Shown here one piece after another: positions 9,388 through 17,729 of a stretch of DNA of 64,000 bases. This DNA is from Arthrobacter sp. MYb213 (GTDB taxonomy: Bacteria > Actinomycetota > Actinomycetes > Actinomycetales > Micrococcaceae), in the NCBI RefSeq assembly GCF_002979915.1, contig NZ_PCQA01000007.1, forward strand, positions 186,001-250,000, in the 5' to 3' direction. Made by a program: the position numbers and the translations under genes. Under the pieces are notes generated by a model. It ran no database searches and was not told the origin of the DNA. It saw only the letters and a list, made by a program, of their open reading frames with translations. The first letter of the stretch is position 1. The number at the start of each line of letters is the position of its first letter.

Positions 9388-9825
9388 ATGAGCAAGCAAC
9401 TCAACGTCGCATTTATCAAGGCGAGCTGGCATGCAGATATTGTCGACCAGGCTTTAGCCGGCTTCAAAGCCGATATGGACGAGTCCGGCACTGACTACAC
9501 GTTGAACGTGGTTACCGTACCGGGCGCCTATGAAATGCCGCTTCAGGCGAAGCGCCTCGCACAGAGCGAAAAATACGATGCCGTAGTAGCTGCCGCACTG
9601 GTAGTGGATGGCGGCATTTATCGCCATGATTTTGTTGCCCAGGCAGTGGTTGACGGGTTGATGCGAGTTCAGTTGGACACCAATGTGCCAACCTTCTCGG
9701 TGAGCCTGACTCCACATCATTTCCACTCAAATGACGAGCACCAGACGTTCTACTTTGAGCACTTCGTCAAGAAGGGCGCAGAGGCTGCGCGCGCGGTGCG
9801 TGCCATCGCTGCGTTAGATCAGTAG
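9388..9825 (+). CDS. ribH: 6,7-dimethyl-8-ribityllumazine synthase, RibH2 type
   Basis: A 145-residue lumazine synthase, the penultimate enzyme of riboflavin synthesis (condenses dihydroxybutanone phosphate with the ribitylamino-uracil). VPGAYEMPLQAKRLA, DGGIYRHDFVAQAVVDG and LTPHHFH match the type II (RibH2) enzymes of Brucella and Mesorhizobium, which form decamers, and differ from the usual GATAHFDYV RibH1 form. GGGAG lies 7 bp before the ATG. No other rib gene and no FMN-riboswitch-like sequence is next to it. A hairpin terminator follows. Confidence 0.92.
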   Translation: MSKQLNVAFIKASWHADIVDQALAGFKADMDESGTDYTLNVVTVPGAYEMPLQAKRLAQSEKYDAVVAAALVVDGGIYRHDFVAQAVVDGLMRVQLDTNVPTFSVSLTPHHFHSNDEHQTFYFEHFVKKGAEAARAVRAIAALDQ

Positions 9826-9850
9826 CACCAGCAGATAATTTACAACCATC

Positions 9851-9889
9851 GAAGGTGGAGTCGCGCTTGCAAAGCGCTGCTCTACCTTC
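9851..9889. terminator. Bidirectional terminator hairpin
   Basis: GAAGGTGGAG pairs with CTCTACCTTC, and GCGCTT with AAGCGC inside it, followed by TTTGCTTTT. It sits between the converging lumazine synthase gene and the reverse-strand gene ending at 9897. Confidence 0.75.
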
Positions 9890-9896
9890 TTTGCTT

Positions 9897-10253
9897 TTAG
9901 CTATTTGAATACAAGACCTTCAAGGTCTCATACATACCGCGACGGCGATTGAGTGGACCTGGCCCAGCCGTTCGCATCGGAATAGCTTCGCCCAAGGCTT
10001 GCCAGAAGCCTTCGGTGGGCATCGAGGCCGGTGGTATGATGAACCAGCAGTCAGAGTATGGGTTCGTCAATGAATAGGATTCGTCACCGGAGAACTCAGA
10101 AGATTTTCTCCGTGGCCGGCGATACAGCGCATGCGGGACTCCTAATTCCAAGATGCTAGCAATAGCATGGAATCCAAGTGACGTACGCGGAACCTCAACT
10201 ACCCCCACGGGTGGCTCCGAAACGGGAACTGCTTCCCAATCGATAATAGTCAT
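9897..10253 (-). CDS. Hypothetical protein
   Basis: A 118-residue protein of unknown function. The ATG at 10253 (MTIIDWEAVPVSEPP) is preferred to an upstream in-frame start at 10334 because a strong AAGGAGGAG lies 4-6 bp before it. It has no signal peptide or membrane segment, a central basic patch (RRPRRKSSE) and a tryptophan-containing SDCWFIIPP stretch. It stands alone, convergent with the lumazine synthase gene and divergent from the MFS gene at 10544. I do not recognise the family. Confidence 0.65.
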   Translation of the reverse strand: MTIIDWEAVPVSEPPVGVVEVPRTSLGFHAIASILELGVPHALYRRPRRKSSEFSGDESYSLTNPYSDCWFIIPPASMPTEGFWQALGEAIPMRTAGPGPLNRRRGMYETLKVLYSNS

Positions 10254-10489
10254 CGCTCCTCCTTGAGTGAGACCGGGCCCAATTGCCCTGATCCGACAGA
10301 CTACCCAAGAACCGGCAAAGCAAATATTCTGCAAGTCATCGGGTGCACCTTGTTACCAATTGCGACCGCGCATGTGGCGCATGGTTCGAGACTAAAGCGT
10401 TCCTGACAAGCTCAGATGCCACTTCCATCAGTGAGCGCACGCCTAAAACCTACTTGACAGTAGCTGTTCAAACAGTGTGTTCTTACCAA

Positions 10490-10509
10490 GGGTAAACAGC
10501 TGTTTACCC
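10490..10509 (+). promoter_or_regulatory. Perfect 20-bp palindrome, probable TetR operator
   Basis: GGGTAAACAGCTGTTTACCC is fully self-complementary and lies 35 bp before the GTG of the MFS gene, whose operon partner is a TetR-family regulator. A candidate promoter, TGTTTA (10501-10506), 17 bp, TATTTT (10524-10529), has its -35 inside the palindrome. An upstream TTGACA (10454-10459) could be the -35 of a second promoter. The likely reading is autorepression by the TetR protein. Confidence 0.7.
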
Positions 10510-10543
10510 ACATTTGATTCAGCTATTTTGTTAGGCCACTGCC

Positions 10544-12457
10544 GTGCCGATTCGCTCCGTCCCTTCATGGGCTACCACCACCGTCCTAGCCCTGTGCGGA
10601 ATGGTCGTGGCACTCCAACAAACCCTTGTTGTTCCGCTGCTACCGGATTTTCCGGTGATCCTCGGAGTCTCGGCAGAAGACTCATCGTGGCTGGTCACTG
10701 CCACACTGCTCAGCGCCGCAATTTTCACCCCGGTCATCTCACGTATGGCCGACATGTACGGCAAACGCAAGATGCTGATACTGGCCCTGGCCGTGATGAC
10801 CGCGGGCTCGCTAGTGGCAGCAATTGGTGGAAGTTTTGGCGCACTGATCGCGGGCCGCGCAATGCAGGGATTTGCTTCCTCCCTAATACCAGTTGGCATC
10901 TCAGTACTGCGCGATGAACTTCCCAAGGAAAAGGTAGCCTCAGCCGTGGCGCTGATGAGCGCAACCTTGGGCATCGGTTCGGCCCTAGGCATGCCAATGT
11001 CGGGCTTACTTTATAACGCCTATGGTTGGGAATCCCTGTTCTGGGTTTCCGCTGCACTGGGGCTAGTCTTCCTCGTGGGCGTGCTACTGCTGGTCAAAGA
11101 ATCAAAGATCACCACGCCGGGTCGTTTCGACATCGCCGGCGCACTAGTACTCTCAGTTCTTTTGACCGCCGCATTGCTCGCAATTTCTAAGGGTGCCAGC
11201 TGGGGTTGGACCAACCCGCTCACGCTGGGCCTCTTTGCACTTTCGCTCGCATTGCTTGCAGGCTGGATTCCACTGCAGTTACGGGTTAACCAACCCATGA
11301 TTGATCTGCGCACAGCAGTCAAGCGCCCTGTACTGCTAACCAACGTCTCCTCGTTTTTCCTCTGCGTCGCGATGTTCGTTAACATGCTCATCACTACTCA
11401 GCAGCTACAGATTCCGGAACAAACGGGTTACGGCTTTGGCCTCTCGGTACTAGTAGCAGGTTTGGCCATGGTGCCCTCGGGTTTGGCTATGGTTGCGCTT
11501 TCCGGCGCGGCCGGTGCAATGCTCAACCGTTGGGGCGGCAAACCTACAATTATCTTCGGTGGCGCCATCATGGCGTTAACCTACATTGCCAGAGTCTTCC
11601 TCGATGATGCAGTGTGGCAGATCATTGCGGGAGCCACACTGGTTAACGTTGGCGTCGCGTTCTCCTACGCGGCGATGCCAACACTGATCATGAGTGCGGT
11701 GCCAATTACCGAAACCGCCTCCGCCAACGGCGTGAACGCACTGATCCGCTCGCTAGGCACCACGGTAGCCAGCGCCTTGACCGGGCTAATCCTTGCCACG
11801 ATGGTCGTTGAGTACAATGGCGTTCCCTTGCCGTCGCTCAACGCAATGCACTTGTCCTTCTGGCTCGCCGCGCTGGCCGCCATCATCGGTATCGGTATTG
11901 CGCTATTCATCCCTAGCAGCAGCCCAGCGCCTAAAACTAAGACCAATGTCGAAGAGACCATGGTTCATGGCCAAGTCATTATGACTACCCGTCCCGGATC
12001 CCAACAACCTGCCATCGTGACCTTTGTCCGCGAAGATGGAGTACCCGGCGACTGGGCTCGTACCGACCACGAAGGTCAATTTAGCGCGGTACTGCCTGGA
12101 CCTGGCCGTTACGTAGTGGTCGCCAACGCCGCGGGGTGGGTGCCCAGCTCCCATTTAGTAACCTTTTCCGAAGGCATCACGGAACATGACATTGAACTGC
12201 ACCATATGCTCTCGCTCAGTGGCGTAGTAGCTTCCGGTGAAACCGCCGTGGCCGGTGCGCTGGTAAGCCTCAGCGCAGGCGCCGGTGACTTCATCGCTGC
12301 GACCCACACCGATGATCTAGGCGGATACACCTTAGATCTTCCTCCGGTGGGTACCTATGTGCTCACGGCAGCTTCACCGCAGACCGAGACAGCCGCGTCA
12401 GTCAAAGTCATTTTGCGTGCCCGAACCGAACGGGTTGATATCGAGCTCCCCGCATGA
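10544..12457 (+). CDS. DHA2-type MFS multidrug transporter with C-terminal beta-sandwich domains
   Basis: A 637-residue protein. Residues about 1-460 form an MFS drug:H+ antiporter with 12-14 predicted helices, motif A RMADMYGKRKMLI (about 64-76) and the proline/glycine-rich motif C region GIGSALGMPMSGLLYN. Residues about 470-637 are soluble and resemble two tandem carboxypeptidase-regulatory-like (Ig-like) folds: DHEGQFSAVLPGPGRYVVVANA and then DDLGGYTLDLPPVGTYVLTA. Start is GTG at 10544 with no good ribosome-binding site. It overlaps the tetR gene by 4 bp. It probably exports a toxic compound that the TetR protein senses. The role of the tail is unknown. Confidence 0.85.
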   Translation: MPIRSVPSWATTTVLALCGMVVALQQTLVVPLLPDFPVILGVSAEDSSWLVTATLLSAAIFTPVISRMADMYGKRKMLILALAVMTAGSLVAAIGGSFGALIAGRAMQGFASSLIPVGISVLRDELPKEKVASAVALMSATLGIGSALGMPMSGLLYNAYGWESLFWVSAALGLVFLVGVLLLVKESKITTPGRFDIAGALVLSVLLTAALLAISKGASWGWTNPLTLGLFALSLALLAGWIPLQLRVNQPMIDLRTAVKRPVLLTNVSSFFLCVAMFVNMLITTQQLQIPEQTGYGFGLSVLVAGLAMVPSGLAMVALSGAAGAMLNRWGGKPTIIFGGAIMALTYIARVFLDDAVWQIIAGATLVNVGVAFSYAAMPTLIMSAVPITETASANGVNALIRSLGTTVASALTGLILATMVVEYNGVPLPSLNAMHLSFWLAALAAIIGIGIALFIPSSSPAPKTKTNVEETMVHGQVIMTTRPGSQQPAIVTFVREDGVPGDWARTDHEGQFSAVLPGPGRYVVVANAAGWVPSSHLVTFSEGITEHDIELHHMLSLSGVVASGETAVAGALVSLSAGAGDFIAATHTDDLGGYTLDLPPVGTYVLTAASPQTETAASVKVILRARTERVDIELPA

Positions 12458-13008
12458 GCGCGGACAACGGGCGGGCACGAATCCGCAAAGCCGCCGCTGA
12501 GCTCTTTGGCGAACGCGGATTCCACGATGTCACGGTGCGCGAGATCGCCGAAATCGCCGAAGTCTCCCCCGCGTTGGTGATCAAGCTCTTTGGCTCCAAA
12601 GCGGAGTTATATACGGTCGCGAACACGGTCACGGTCCCTCTTGCGGATTTGGATCTTCCGCGCGAAAGGCTTGGACGGGCCATGGTGCAACAGATCCTGA
12701 ATCGCCGCGAGGATGACGCTATTGATCCGTGGGAAACGTTAGTTCCAAGGATCCGGCAATCTCCTACGCCGGAAATCACGCAACAAGAGTTGCGTGAAAA
12801 GTACCTCAATGGGGTCGCTCAGATCATTGGGGACACCACCGAAAACCGTCGTCATGCCTCTGCCGTGGCCTGTCAACTGCTTGGGTTGGCCGAAGGGATA
12901 CGGGTGTTGGGATATTTCCCTGCCGAAGAATTTGATTCTGATGATGTGGTTGAGCAGTACGCATCCGCCGTGCAGGTCCACATCGATAGAGCGGCTATTG
13001 CAATCTAA
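12454..13008 (+). CDS. TetR-family transcriptional regulator
   Basis: A 184-residue regulator with an N-terminal helix-turn-helix (IRKAAAELFGERGFHDVTVREIAEIAEVSPALVIKLFGSKAELY, about residues 10-53) and a variable ligand-binding C-terminus. It starts within the last codons of the transporter gene (ATGA overlap), so it is translationally coupled and probably represses the same operon by binding the palindrome at 10490-10509. The ligand is unknown but is likely a substrate of the pump. A strong terminator follows at 13019. Confidence 0.88.
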   Translation: MSADNGRARIRKAAAELFGERGFHDVTVREIAEIAEVSPALVIKLFGSKAELYTVANTVTVPLADLDLPRERLGRAMVQQILNRREDDAIDPWETLVPRIRQSPTPEITQQELREKYLNGVAQIIGDTTENRRHASAVACQLLGLAEGIRVLGYFPAEEFDSDDVVEQYASAVQVHIDRAAIAI

Positions 13009-13018
13009 TACAGAGATA

Positions 13019-13053
13019 GGCCAGGCCACACGAAAAATCCGTGTGGCCTGGCC
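13019..13053. terminator. Strong bidirectional terminator
   Basis: A perfect 14-bp stem (GGCCAGGCCACACG and its complement) with a 7-nt loop, followed by CTTGCTTTT. It separates the tetR gene from the converging reverse-strand gene ending at 13080. Confidence 0.9.
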
Positions 13054-13079
13054 CTTGCTTTTGAGCAGATAGCGCTAGA

Positions 13080-13889
13080 TTACTTGGTGGCCCAAAGCCC
13101 TGAAGCATCATCAAATGACAGGCTCTCGGTGACACGAATCTTCGCGTCGTTCAGTGCCTTTTCAGGCACGTCGAAGACAACCTGGTAAACGCCTTTGCCG
13201 CCGTTGGTCAGGGTTGGAACGTCCATGGCTGGCTTTGCAGGGATTGCCATTGAGGTGGTGGTGTTATAGATACGCGAGTCAGCTCCCACAAGTTCTGCCT
13301 GCAGATCAATCCACGCGTCGCCCTCTTCGTCCCCGTTGTAGACCACTGAAAGATCTACCAGAACGTACTGTCCCTCGGCCTTGTCGTTATACGGGTTCGC
13401 CTTGGCGATTGCCGCGTCAGCTTTCAGGTTTACAGAACTAACGTTGACGGAGTATTCGCCTATCGTTGTTGCCTCGCCCACTTTGAGCACCGCGGACTCA
13501 TCCGCTGCCTGCTCGATAACCTTCTCTGGGGCTGCGACCTCACCATCCGCAGCATCTTCAATGGCTGCTGAGACACCATCTATAGCCTTGACGTACGCGG
13601 CCTGTGTAACAAAGACGAGGATGATTGCTACGATAGCGATCACGCTGGAGGCAATACCCAGTCCTTTGCTGCCGCGACGCTTGGCGGCAAGGACCAGTGA
13701 AACAATGCCCAAGATGAGGGCGACAAAACCGAGTACCGCGGCAAAGTTATTTACAATCGGGACCCAGCACAGGGTTAGAGCAACAATAGCGATGACCAGA
13801 GCAGCAATGCCTAGGCCTTTACCTGCGGAGGACTTAGCGGGCGGGACCGGCGAGTGTGGTGCGGGCTCCAATGGAGTTCCAACAGTCAT
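13080..13889 (-). CDS. DUF4190/DUF4352 membrane-anchored protein
   Basis: A 269-residue protein. After a proline-rich start come two or three hydrophobic helices (about residues 25-110, GLGIAALVIAIVALTL, AAVLGFVALILGIVSLVL and GLGIASSVIAIVAIILVF), a DUF4190-like unit, then an acidic linker (residues about 115-150). The last 120 residues form a DUF4352-like (telokin-like, Ig-fold) domain with YVLVDLSVVYNGDEEGDAW and a predicted outward location. GAGGAAAA precedes the ATG. This layout is common in Gram-positive secreted or anchored proteins of unknown role. It converges on the TetR terminator. Confidence 0.8.
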   Translation of the reverse strand: MTVGTPLEPAPHSPVPPAKSSAGKGLGIAALVIAIVALTLCWVPIVNNFAAVLGFVALILGIVSLVLAAKRRGSKGLGIASSVIAIVAIILVFVTQAAYVKAIDGVSAAIEDAADGEVAAPEKVIEQAADESAVLKVGEATTIGEYSVNVSSVNLKADAAIAKANPYNDKAEGQYVLVDLSVVYNGDEEGDAWIDLQAELVGADSRIYNTTTSMAIPAKPAMDVPTLTNGGKGVYQVVFDVPEKALNDAKIRVTESLSFDDASGLWATK

Positions 13890-14218
13890 GAATTTTCCTC
13901 AAGTGATGGCAACGCTAAGAAAAGCGTTGAGGTGAACCGCTCACTACCCCATGGTCGTGAGACGATTTGAATCTTGGTTGATCCATCAATGACGTTACGG
14001 TCAGGCTCCGACACTTTAGCGTGCGCGTACTTCAAAAGACCAGACGCTGGATGATGCGTCGCACAGAAAATTACCCACTGACCACGGAAATATGGGCCAG
14101 GAATCAACGCAGAACGTGGCGATCAGCTGCGCTGGTGGCTTCGGCAGCAACGAAGCCGCAGGTGGACACTTTATGGCGTGCTCCCAGCTCCGCTAGGCAA
14201 CGTACAGCAGCACTGTAG
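13890..14218. other. Intergenic stretch with an uncertain small reverse frame
   Basis: About 330 bp without a confident gene. A 73-codon reverse frame (14107 to 13886) starts with TTG and ends in TCATGA, overlapping the ATG of the gene at 13889 by 4 bp as coupled genes do, and reads plausibly (KVSEPDRNVIDGSTKIQIVS). It has no clear ribosome-binding site and no family I know. The rest shows no strong hairpin or repeat. Confidence 0.4.
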
Positions 14219-14536
14219 CTAGCGCTTCCCCAGACCACGGGAGGCGAGCGCGGCGGTCAATTGTTCGATCGTTGGTGCGCCTTGTAGACCAAGTGGGGTC
14301 GAATAGACCCGGCAGGATAGCTCCTCGGTTGGTGTACCCGGGAAAAGGTCTAAACCATCGACGGTAATCGTTGGAGAGCCAGCAAATTCGGTGCCACGCA
14401 CATCTGCGCGCGTTTTCATTACCCGATGCTCCACCGGCACTCCATCGATTCCTAGTGATCTGAACGCCGCTTCAAGGCGATTAGATGCCACGGCGGAATT
14501 CGGACAGTCCTCGATGACCAGCAATTGAATGCGCAA
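14219..14536 (-). CDS. Small thioredoxin-fold protein
   Basis: About 105 residues when started at the TTG at 14536, which has AAGGAAG 8 bp upstream; an ATG at 14572 would add 12 residues. The opening MRIQLLVIEDCPNSAVA followed by GSPTITVDGLDLFP is the pattern of small thioredoxin-like or glutaredoxin-like proteins found in actinobacteria, with a single cysteine in the DCPN position instead of CxxC and a cis-proline in GSPT. A second cysteine occurs at ELSCRVYSTP. A redox or metal/mercury-related role is suggested by the fold only. Confidence 0.65.
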   Translation of the reverse strand: MRIQLLVIEDCPNSAVASNRLEAAFRSLGIDGVPVEHRVMKTRADVRGTEFAGSPTITVDGLDLFPGTPTEELSCRVYSTPLGLQGAPTIEQLTAALASRGLGKR

Positions 14537-14712
14537 AGTTTTATCTTCCTTGAAAAGTCCTTGGTGGATCACTAGTTACTGAGTCCATCTTCAATCACCG
14601 ATGTGCTGGAAGCTGATTCCTGACACAGCAACGGCCGCACCCAACCGCCACGACGACACGCTGAGCTGCAAACAATTCCTAGCCAACGCGGTGACTGTTG
14701 CAGAATTCAGGT

Positions 14713-15561
14713 ATGAGTAGCAGAGACGAAATCCTCTATGGCCGAGACACCCTACGCTATGTCAGGCTGGCCCTGCTGGTGGTGCCACTGCTGCTCATGG
14801 TGGCCATCGTGATCTATGGTCTACTAAACGGCAAGGTCGAAGACTCGATTAGTTCCTACTATTTGGGCCCAAGCCGAGATCTCTTTGTGGCAATGCTTGT
14901 TTCCACCGGAGTTCTGTTGGTGGTTTATAAGGGTGCTCCGTTAGAAGACTACGCACTGAACCTCGCCGGATTCTACGCAATCTTTGTGGCACTAGTACCG
15001 ACCAGACTCGGCCAAACGCTGTCGACGTTAAGCTCATCTGCGCAAATTCAGCTCATTCGGTCGGTGCAAATCTCGGTAGTTGCGGTCTTAGTCGTATCTG
15101 CGGTGTTTGTTTGGCTTGAATGGAAAACCAAAAAGTGGACTCCACGCGCTTTACACACCAGTAAACTCAGTACGATTCTGAGCATTTCGAGCACCGTAGC
15201 GCTCATTGCATTTATCGGCTTGCTGTTTTGGCGAAGCATAGAAGGCACGGACTTTGCCGGAGTTCATTACGCCGCAGCCTTGTTGCTGATCCTCAGCATG
15301 GGCGTTGCGATTGCCAGCCATCTGGGACGTGAAGACCTCTGCGCGGTAGATACCAGCGGCGGACGCCCAATACATTATGCGGTGCTACTGATCCTGATGG
15401 CATTAGGCATCATAGGTTGGTTTGTGCTCAATGCTTTAGGGATAGCCCAGGCGTTATTCATTGTCGAATGGTACGAAATCGGCCTGTTTAGCTACTTCTG
15501 GTATTTGGAGTCCCGCAGGCTGTGGGAAGCTCCAATGCCCCGAGACAAACTCGGCACCTGA
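14713..15561 (+). CDS. Multi-spanning membrane protein
   Basis: About 282 residues with seven or so hydrophobic segments, such as LALLVVPLLLMVAIVIYGLL and LILMALGIIGWFVLNALGIA. An exposed segment DSISSYYLGPSRDLFVAML follows helix 1, reminiscent of DUF998-like or similar membrane proteins. I choose the ATG at 14713; a TTG at 14698 is also in frame. The ribosome-binding site is weak. It converges on the tRNA-Asn gene. Function unknown. Confidence 0.7.
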   Translation: MSSRDEILYGRDTLRYVRLALLVVPLLLMVAIVIYGLLNGKVEDSISSYYLGPSRDLFVAMLVSTGVLLVVYKGAPLEDYALNLAGFYAIFVALVPTRLGQTLSTLSSSAQIQLIRSVQISVVAVLVVSAVFVWLEWKTKKWTPRALHTSKLSTILSISSTVALIAFIGLLFWRSIEGTDFAGVHYAAALLLILSMGVAIASHLGREDLCAVDTSGGRPIHYAVLLILMALGIIGWFVLNALGIAQALFIVEWYEIGLFSYFWYLESRRLWEAPMPRDKLGT

Positions 15562-15567
15562 CCCGCT

Positions 15568-15594
15568 GATCCAGGATCCAGGATCCAGGATCCA
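15568..15594. repeat. Short tandem repeat GATCCAG, nearly four copies
   Basis: A 7-bp unit GATCCAG is repeated almost four times just after the stop of the membrane protein gene and before the tRNA-Asn terminator. It is outside coding sequence. Such a repeat could vary in copy number by slippage. Confidence 0.8.
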
Positions 15595-15616
15595 ATACTT
15601 GCTTCCAGATGTGAAA

Positions 15617-15647
15617 AAGTCCCGATCCACAGTGCGGATCGGGACTT
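15617..15647 (-). terminator. Terminator of tRNA-Asn
   Basis: A perfect 12-bp stem (AAGTCCCGATCC and complement) with a 7-nt loop. On the reverse strand it is followed by TTTTT, a few bases after the tRNA 3' end. Confidence 0.88.
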
Positions 15648-15653
15648 CGTAAG

Positions 15654-15726
15654 CTCCTCCAACTGGACTTGAACCAGTAACCCTTCGATTAACAGTCGAA
15701 TGCTCTGCCAATTGAGCTATGGAGGA
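15654..15726 (-). tRNA. tRNA-Asn(GTT)
   Basis: The reverse strand folds as a 73-nt tRNA. The acceptor stem TCCTCCA pairs with TGGAGGA, the D arm is AGCTCAATTGGCAGAGC, the anticodon loop CTGTTAA holds GTT, and the T loop GGTTCAAGTCC is standard. The discriminator base is G and CCA is not encoded. It reads away from dnaG, which lies 54 bp upstream on the same strand. Confidence 0.97.
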
Positions 15727-15780
15727 ATGCAACGAGATATAACTTTACCCGATGCTCAACTAAAAACCAAAACCAGACAC

Positions 15781-17661
15781 TTAGGTGCCGCGGAGTATTC
15801 GGCGGCGCATCTCAAGTTCCATTAGTTCCCTGTTGATCTGGGCGTATTCCTCACCCTCGGGTTCCATTTCGGCACGCTGCAAGCGCCCAATAAGCTCCGC
15901 CTTGCGGTGTGTGATTTGAAGCTCAATCAGGCCATTGATGATATCTGAGCAATAGCGCGCAAGGTTGTGTTCATCCGACGCAGGAATGCTCGTCACCGCG
16001 ACCTCAGAGACGTAGGAACGCAGCTGCTCGGGAACCTCATCACGGATGACTTCAACCCATGACGAAGCAGAGGCTCCGGCGGCGCTGGCTGCCACGATGC
16101 CGTCATGCACTGCTGCATGCACTGGCGCCATAAAACGAGCCTCGTAAAAAGCCTGCCACTGTTCTTCGTTGAGCCGGTGTGGCTGCTGAATCACGACTTC
16201 CAGCGCCTGACGTTCTAATCGCATGACCGGGTCGCGGCTATCTGGGCGCTCAAAAGCGTTAGCCGATGATTGTTGTGCTTGGCCCTCGCCCTGGTTACCC
16301 CGTGTATCTGGTGGAGTATTTTTGGGCAGCCGGGCGCGTTTGATGGAGGCCGCTACCGAGCGGTTGACGTCTTCGTTGTTCATTCCCAACCAGCCGGCGA
16401 GTTCTCTCGCGTAGGCCGGGCGGATCGATGAATCACGAATTTGCGCGACGATGGGCGCAGTCTGCCGCAAGGCCTGCACGCGTCCCTCAACGGTGTTCAA
16501 ATTGAACTTCTTCAGCTCGGCACGGATCGCAAATTCAAAGAGCGGGCGCTTAAGCTCTATGAGTTCACGAACCGCCTCATCACCGCGATGCAAACGTAGA
16601 TCGCAGGGGTCTGCGCCATTTGGCTCCACGCACACATAGGTCTGCGCGATAAAACGCTGGTCTTCATCGAAGGCACGCAATGCTGCCTTCTGTCCGGCTG
16701 CGTCACCATCAAAGGTGAAGATGACTTCGCCACCGGTGCCATCATCTTGCAAGAGTCTTCTGGCAATTTTGATGTGATCGGTACCAAAGGCCGTGCCACA
16801 GGTAGCGACCGCCGTGGTGATGCCCGCAAGATGGCAAGCCATCACGTCCGTGTATCCTTCAACCACCACGATCTGCCTGGTCTTGGAAATCTGTTTCTTT
16901 GCCAGATCTAAGCCATAAAGCACTTGAGACTTCTTATACAGCTGGGTTTCAGGGGTGTTCAGGTATTTAGGTCCCTGATCATCGTCGTAGAGTTTACGTG
17001 CGCCAAAGCCGATGGTGGCTCCGGACAGGTCACGGATGGGCCACACTAATCGCCCACGGAAACGGTCATAAATTCCGCGGTTACCTTCCGCGAACATGCC
17101 AGTTAGTTTCAGTTCTTCGTCAACGAAGCCCTGAGCACGCAGGTGCTTGAGCAATGCGTCCCAACCCTTAGGTGCATATCCAACGGAGAAGTCCGCAGCA
17201 GCCTGTGGTTCAAAACCACGACCACTCAGGAAGTCACGGGCGCTCTGAGCCTCTTCGGAGGCGAGCTGAGCCTGGAAGAATTCCTCGGCCACCTTGTGTG
17301 CATCGACCAGGCGCTGACGCTTGCCATAGTCTTCGCGCCGCGGCCCGGTGCCTCCGTCTTCGTAGTGCAGTTCGTAGTTGATACGAGCCGCCAGCGACTC
17401 GACGGTTTCGGAGAAAGATGAGTGATCCATCTTCTGAATGAACGCGAACACGTCGCCCGACTCACCACAGCCAAAGCAGTGAAAGGTTCCCAGCTGGGGA
17501 CGAATGTGGAAGGACGGACTGCGTTCGTCGTGGAACGGGCACAGTCCTTTATAGGAACCCACGCCCGCAGATTTGAGCGTGACGTAGGATTCGACGACCT
17601 CGCGGAGGTCGATGCGGTTACGCACCTCGTCGATGTCTTCTCGTTTAATCAGCCCTGCCAT
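15781..17661 (-). CDS. dnaG: DNA primase
   Basis: Makes RNA primers for DNA replication. About 626 residues from the ATG at 17661 (MAGLIKREDIDEVRNR); an upstream in-frame ATG at 17670 is possible. The N-terminal CHC2 zinc finger (CPFHDERSPSFHIRP...HCFGCGESG, about residues 39-65) is intact. The TOPRIM core includes VVVEGYTDVMA and TFDGDAAGQ. The C-terminal third is the DnaB-binding region, after a low-complexity linker near residues 430-455. It is the last of three same-strand genes, dusB, dgt and dnaG, a common arrangement in actinobacteria. Confidence 0.97.
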   Translation of the reverse strand: MAGLIKREDIDEVRNRIDLREVVESYVTLKSAGVGSYKGLCPFHDERSPSFHIRPQLGTFHCFGCGESGDVFAFIQKMDHSSFSETVESLAARINYELHYEDGGTGPRREDYGKRQRLVDAHKVAEEFFQAQLASEEAQSARDFLSGRGFEPQAAADFSVGYAPKGWDALLKHLRAQGFVDEELKLTGMFAEGNRGIYDRFRGRLVWPIRDLSGATIGFGARKLYDDDQGPKYLNTPETQLYKKSQVLYGLDLAKKQISKTRQIVVVEGYTDVMACHLAGITTAVATCGTAFGTDHIKIARRLLQDDGTGGEVIFTFDGDAAGQKAALRAFDEDQRFIAQTYVCVEPNGADPCDLRLHRGDEAVRELIELKRPLFEFAIRAELKKFNLNTVEGRVQALRQTAPIVAQIRDSSIRPAYARELAGWLGMNNEDVNRSVAASIKRARLPKNTPPDTRGNQGEGQAQQSSANAFERPDSRDPVMRLERQALEVVIQQPHRLNEEQWQAFYEARFMAPVHAAVHDGIVAASAAGASASSWVEVIRDEVPEQLRSYVSEVAVTSIPASDEHNLARYCSDIINGLIELQITHRKAELIGRLQRAEMEPEGEEYAQINRELMELEMRRRILRGT

Positions 17662-17729
17662 GATTCCCATTCTAAGAAGTTGCGCTCGGCATAGGCCGAG
17701 CGCGTCACGGGCTGTGCATGAAGCTCAGC

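Noticed and set aside
13886-14107. 73-codon reverse frame overlapping the start of the DUF4352-type gene
   Set aside because: The 4-bp overlap is suggestive, but there is no ribosome-binding site, the start is TTG and no family fits; left as uncertain.
15454-15732. 92-codon reverse frame across the tRNA-Asn gene
   Set aside because: It is the translation of the tRNA gene and its flanks.
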